This document shows positions 60,566-64,000 of a DNA stretch of 64,000 nucleotides, one piece after another. Source of the DNA: Sphingobacteruim zhuxiongii (GTDB taxonomy: Bacteria > Bacteroidota > Bacteroidia > Sphingobacteriales > Sphingobacteriaceae). Made by a program: the position numbers and the translations under genes. Positions within the stretch are counted from its first letter, which is position 1. Each line of letters starts with the position of its first letter. A model generated the notes under the pieces. It saw nothing but the letters and a program-made list of their open reading frames with translations, ran no database searches and was not told where the DNA came from. Location of the stretch: positions 4,154,001-4,218,000 of the forward strand of contig NZ_CP045652.1 in NCBI RefSeq assembly GCF_009557615.1, written 5' to 3'.

Positions 60566-61933
60566 CTATAAATTTGCTATCCTAACCTCTTTAGGGTAAT
60601 AGTTATTTATTCTATTTCCTAAAACTTTAATCCATCCAATAGCTAAACCTTTATATTTGATAATGCACCATCCCTTTTTAACTTGATCAAATACATCAAG
60701 AGGGATCGATTCTTTTCTCAAATAATCTCTAGCCAGATCTAGATTCAATTCTATCGCGTTAATCTCTCCAGATAAATGAATGCTCAATGCCAAGTCATGG
60801 CTCGGAACCAATTCCTTCCCTAACCACTTTCCCACAGCTGTGCCCGCATTCTTCAAATACAATACTTGTTGAAATGCTTTTATTGCCAATTCATGTTCCT
60901 TTGAAGAGATATGTATAGTATCGTGATGAACTAGTGTTGCAAAACGATCCGAATCCTTCACCCAAGATGTTAAGGCATTTTTAGGAACGGGTGACTTTTC
61001 AACCTTCAGTTTCTTCAATGAAAAGGTAGGTTGAACCTGCTTCATTTTCAAGATCGCAACAAAAAAGCCCTCTCCTTTCACTTTATGCGGATAAAAACGA
61101 TAACCAGTTGCCTGATGTCTTAATGACAAAGTCGTTTCAATACCCCAAGACGGATCTAAGGAAACATTCACTGATTCCATTTCAAACTCATCTGAAAGCC
61201 AATCTAATATCATTTCATTTTCCTCTTCGGAATATGAACATGTTGAATATATCAAATAACCGTTCGTCTTCAACGAAACCAAAGCCTCCGACAATATTCG
61301 TTGTTGCCGTTCGCTGCACAACTTCACGTTCCCTTCAGACCACTCATCTATCGCATCCTCGTCCTTCCTAAACATACCAGACCCTGAACAAGGGGCATCA
61401 ATTAGCATCAAATCAAAGAATCCAGGTAAGCGATTAAAAGCAGACGGATCATTATTGCTCACCACTGTATTAGCGGTCCCCCAGCGCATTAAATTTTCTT
61501 GAAGGACAATTGACCTGCTTTTGATGATTTCATTCGAGAGAAGCAAGCTATCCTCGTGCAAAAAGGAATTTAACAAAGTAGACTTCCCTCCAGGAGCTGC
61601 GCAGACATCAACAGCCATAATTGCCTCCTTATTTAGCTCTAATTCTTCTATAATATGCGCAATAAACATGGAAGATGCCTCTTGAACATAATAAGCGCCG
61701 GCATGAAATAATGGATCAAGCGTGAATTGTGGCCTAGCAGGTAAATAGTAACCCTTATCACACCAACCAACCCCCTCAGAAAGATAAAAATCCAATTCAA
61801 TAGGTTTGAATGGATTTATCCGAATAGTAGTGATCTGACTTCTATCTTCATGTACCGCTATAAAAGCGTCGTTGTCGAAGGTGGGATTTTGACTAAGTCG
61901 TTTAATAAGGGAATTCGGAAGGAAATTACTCAT
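60566..61933 (-). CDS. NOL1/NOP2/Sun-family RNA m5C methyltransferase
   Basis: 455 residues. SAM-binding region VDVCAAPGGKSTLLNSFL, catalytic DAPCSGSGMFRKDEDAIDEWS and STCSYSEEENEMILDWL, which holds the second Cys. It resembles RsmF/YebU and has a C-terminal PUA-like region (about 360-455, GEINAIELNLDLARDYLRKESIPLDVFDQVKKGW). It methylates cytosine in RNA, probably 16S rRNA, though tRNA cannot be ruled out. It converges on coaBC with only 6 nt between stops. Confidence 0.93.
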   Translation of the reverse strand: MSNFLPNSLIKRLSQNPTFDNDAFIAVHEDRSQITTIRINPFKPIELDFYLSEGVGWCDKGYYLPARPQFTLDPLFHAGAYYVQEASSMFIAHIIEELELNKEAIMAVDVCAAPGGKSTLLNSFLHEDSLLLSNEIIKSRSIVLQENLMRWGTANTVVSNNDPSAFNRLPGFFDLMLIDAPCSGSGMFRKDEDAIDEWSEGNVKLCSERQQRILSEALVSLKTNGYLIYSTCSYSEEENEMILDWLSDEFEMESVNVSLDPSWGIETTLSLRHQATGYRFYPHKVKGEGFFVAILKMKQVQPTFSLKKLKVEKSPVPKNALTSWVKDSDRFATLVHHDTIHISSKEHELAIKAFQQVLYLKNAGTAVGKWLGKELVPSHDLALSIHLSGEINAIELNLDLARDYLRKESIPLDVFDQVKKGWCIIKYKGLAIGWIKVLGNRINNYYPKEVRIANL

Positions 61934-61951
61934 GCTTTGCTAATAAATCTG

Positions 61952-61963
61952 CGTAAATTTACG
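61952..61963. promoter_or_regulatory. Palindromic divergent promoter candidate
   Basis: CGTAAATTTACG is a perfect 12-bp palindrome between two divergent genes. It contains TAAATTTA, near the TAnnTTTG -7 consensus, readable on both strands, 19 nt from the methyltransferase ATG (61933) and 26 nt from the START-like ATG (61989). Confidence 0.35.
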
Positions 61964-61988
61964 GAAATTGTCTTTTTTCAAAACAACA

Positions 61989-62381
61989 ATGAGAAATTTT
62001 AAGAAATATTATGTTATACCGGCGAGTCCAGAAGAGATATACCGAGCATTAACAACAGAAATAACGATTCGATTATGGACTGGTGATTTAGTGGAAATAG
62101 ATCCACAGGTTGGTGGCGAATTCTCATTGTGGGATGGCGCCATACAAGGTAAATTCATTAGCCTTGAACCCTTTGAAAAGATTGTACAAGAATGGTACTT
62201 TGGAGAACAAGAGGAACAATCTATTGTGACCATAAAACTCCACGAACATAAAAAGGGAACATCCTTTGAAGTCAATCATGTCAATATCCCCGACGAAGCA
62301 TTCGATGAAATTGCCGACGGATGGACTGATACTTATGTAGGTTCTCTACTAGAATTCTACGAAGAAGACGAAATAAGCTAA
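61989..62381 (+). CDS. START-like/SRPBCC domain protein
   Basis: 130 residues from MRNFKKYYVIPASPEEIYRALT; a TTG at 61968 adds seven residues that do not fit the fold. The pattern is that of AHSA1/START-like proteins: a strand-helix N-terminus, GGEFSLWDGAIQGKFISLEPFEKIVQEWYFG, VTIKLHEHKKGTSFEVNHVNIPDEAF and a long C-terminal helix. This hydrophobic-pocket fold binds small ligands or chaperone partners. The function is unknown. A terminator follows at 62471. Confidence 0.87.
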   Translation: MRNFKKYYVIPASPEEIYRALTTEITIRLWTGDLVEIDPQVGGEFSLWDGAIQGKFISLEPFEKIVQEWYFGEQEEQSIVTIKLHEHKKGTSFEVNHVNIPDEAFDEIADGWTDTYVGSLLEFYEEDEIS

Positions 62382-62382
62382 G

Positions 62383-62797
62383 TTTAGATGTTAGATATTA
62401 GACAAATGTCGATCTCTAAATACAGTTGACCGTTTTTATACTTTTCTTATCTATAATGCAATTATAGTTGAAAGTGGTTTAGGAGATAGCATTCTCTTAA
62501 ACCACTTTTTTTTTAAAACTCCATGGGACTATTCGTCCTAGGGAATCGTGGTTCCTTATCTTATTCTACTGTGCTACTGCCTATTTACATGGAAGACATT
62601 AGATGTTAGATATTAGACCTATGTTTTCGACATCTTTAAATAAGAAAAACATCTACTCTCTACTATCTTAGATTTTAGATATAAGATATCAGACATTAGA
62701 CCGATGAATCAACATCTCCACTAGACAGATACCAGCAATCACGCCCTACATCTTATATCTAATGTCTTATATCTAATGTCTAACATCTAATATCTAT
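62383..62797. repeat. TTAGAYRT-type extragenic repeats in direct and inverted arrays
   Basis: The region between the START-like gene and the rRNA operon holds the 20-mer TTAGATGTTAGATATTAGAC twice (62384-62403, 62599-62618), a related copy at 62665-62702, and an inverted array at 62748-62797. The last contains CTTATATCTAATGT twice in perfect tandem (62752-62765, 62766-62779). TTAGATATAAGAT (62675-62687) and its reverse complement (62750-62762) form a 13-bp inverted repeat. No gene overlaps them. Confidence 0.85.
62471..62514 (+). terminator. Terminator after the START-like gene
   Basis: AAAGTGGTTTA.GAGA/TCTC.TAAACCACTTT hairpin, 11 paired bases then one mismatch and 4 more, followed by TTTTTTTTT. 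It is 89 nt after the stop. Confidence 0.85.
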
Positions 62798-62802
62798 AAC
62801 AC

Positions 62803-62836
62803 AAAAAAGCTCGTCATCTTTCGATAACGAGCTTTT
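62803..62836 (-). terminator. Terminator of the rRNA operon
   Basis: On the minus strand GCTCGTTATC/GATGACGAGC pairs (one G-U) around a GAAA tetraloop and is followed by TTTTTTG. It sits 11 nt after the 5S 3' end. Confidence 0.9.
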
Positions 62837-62846
62837 CGTATAAAAA

Positions 62847-62955
<109 letters not shown>

Positions 62956-63049
62956 AATATCTTTATGTTCTATACTTGATTGTTCAAGTACAGTAACAAT
63001 GACATGTTATTGAAAGAAAAGATTCAAAAAGAGAGAGGACAACAGACTA

Positions 63050-64000
<951 letters not shown>

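Overview
The window comes from a Bacteroidota chromosome, most probably Sphingobacteriaceae (Sphingobacterium/Pedobacter-like). Reasons: a GldD gliding lipoprotein, a complete nuoA-N set with the short NuoG of this phylum, a TonB operon with two consecutive exbD genes, CarboxypepD_reg-like/DUF5686 outer-membrane proteins, a bamD-rpoZ-coaBC block, AT-rich intergenic DNA, and many exact matches to the phylum's TAnnTTTG -7 promoter element in front of genes.

Layout. 1-2790: the N-terminal end of a crotonase-family gene and a DUF5686 outer-membrane protein. 2986-15860 (minus): one 14-gene respiratory complex I operon in the order A-N, closed by a strong terminator. 15973-22158 (minus): an ExbB-ExbD-ExbD-TonB operon followed by a small membrane protein, a PstS-like lipoprotein and a periplasmic TPR protein. 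22454-27463: a YciH/SUI1-like factor, a YegS-type lipid kinase, metK behind a SAM-II-like riboswitch, fabD and an M16 peptidase. 27637-30118: a small accessory cluster with a nonsense-interrupted FAD monooxygenase, an NTF2-like protein and an AraC-type regulator. 30191-33777: an outer-membrane beta-barrel protein and a CBM9-like periplasmic protein. 34048-42866: RNase HII, a YfhO-type membrane protein, a TrkH/TrkA potassium system, an AsmA-like protein and RsgA. 42989-50404: PolA, a MORN-type protein, a divergent phosphatidylserine decarboxylase homologue, a PhoR-like kinase, and a DUF47-PiT phosphate pair behind a Pho-box-like repeat. 50636-57846: OmpA, TPR protein, AroE, GldD, MBL hydrolase, FtsX-family permease, CarboxypepD_reg-like protein and NifU. 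58047-62381: bamD-rpoZ-coaBC, an RNA m5C methyltransferase and a START-like protein. 62847-64000: 5S and partial 23S rRNA (minus strand), preceded by an array of TTAGAYRT-type extragenic repeats.

Themes. Energy and envelope functions dominate: complex I makes the proton gradient, TonB/ExbBD uses it to drive outer-membrane receptors, and OmpA, BamD, GldD and the FtsX-family permease build or maintain the envelope. The most interesting signals are non-coding: the SAM-II-like aptamer before metK, three 11-bp-spaced TTAACA-like repeats (a Pho-box candidate) before the phosphate transporter, a 31-bp dyad beside the FAD monooxygenase cluster, a parS-like palindrome before trkH, -7 boxes only 3-8 nt from start codons (near-leaderless mRNAs), and the repeat array beside the rRNA operon. 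Among proteins, the decarboxylase homologue lacks the usual His of its self-processing motif, and the short NuoG ends in a CxxC...CxxC domain. I saw no CRISPR array, insertion sequence, prophage or tRNA gene.
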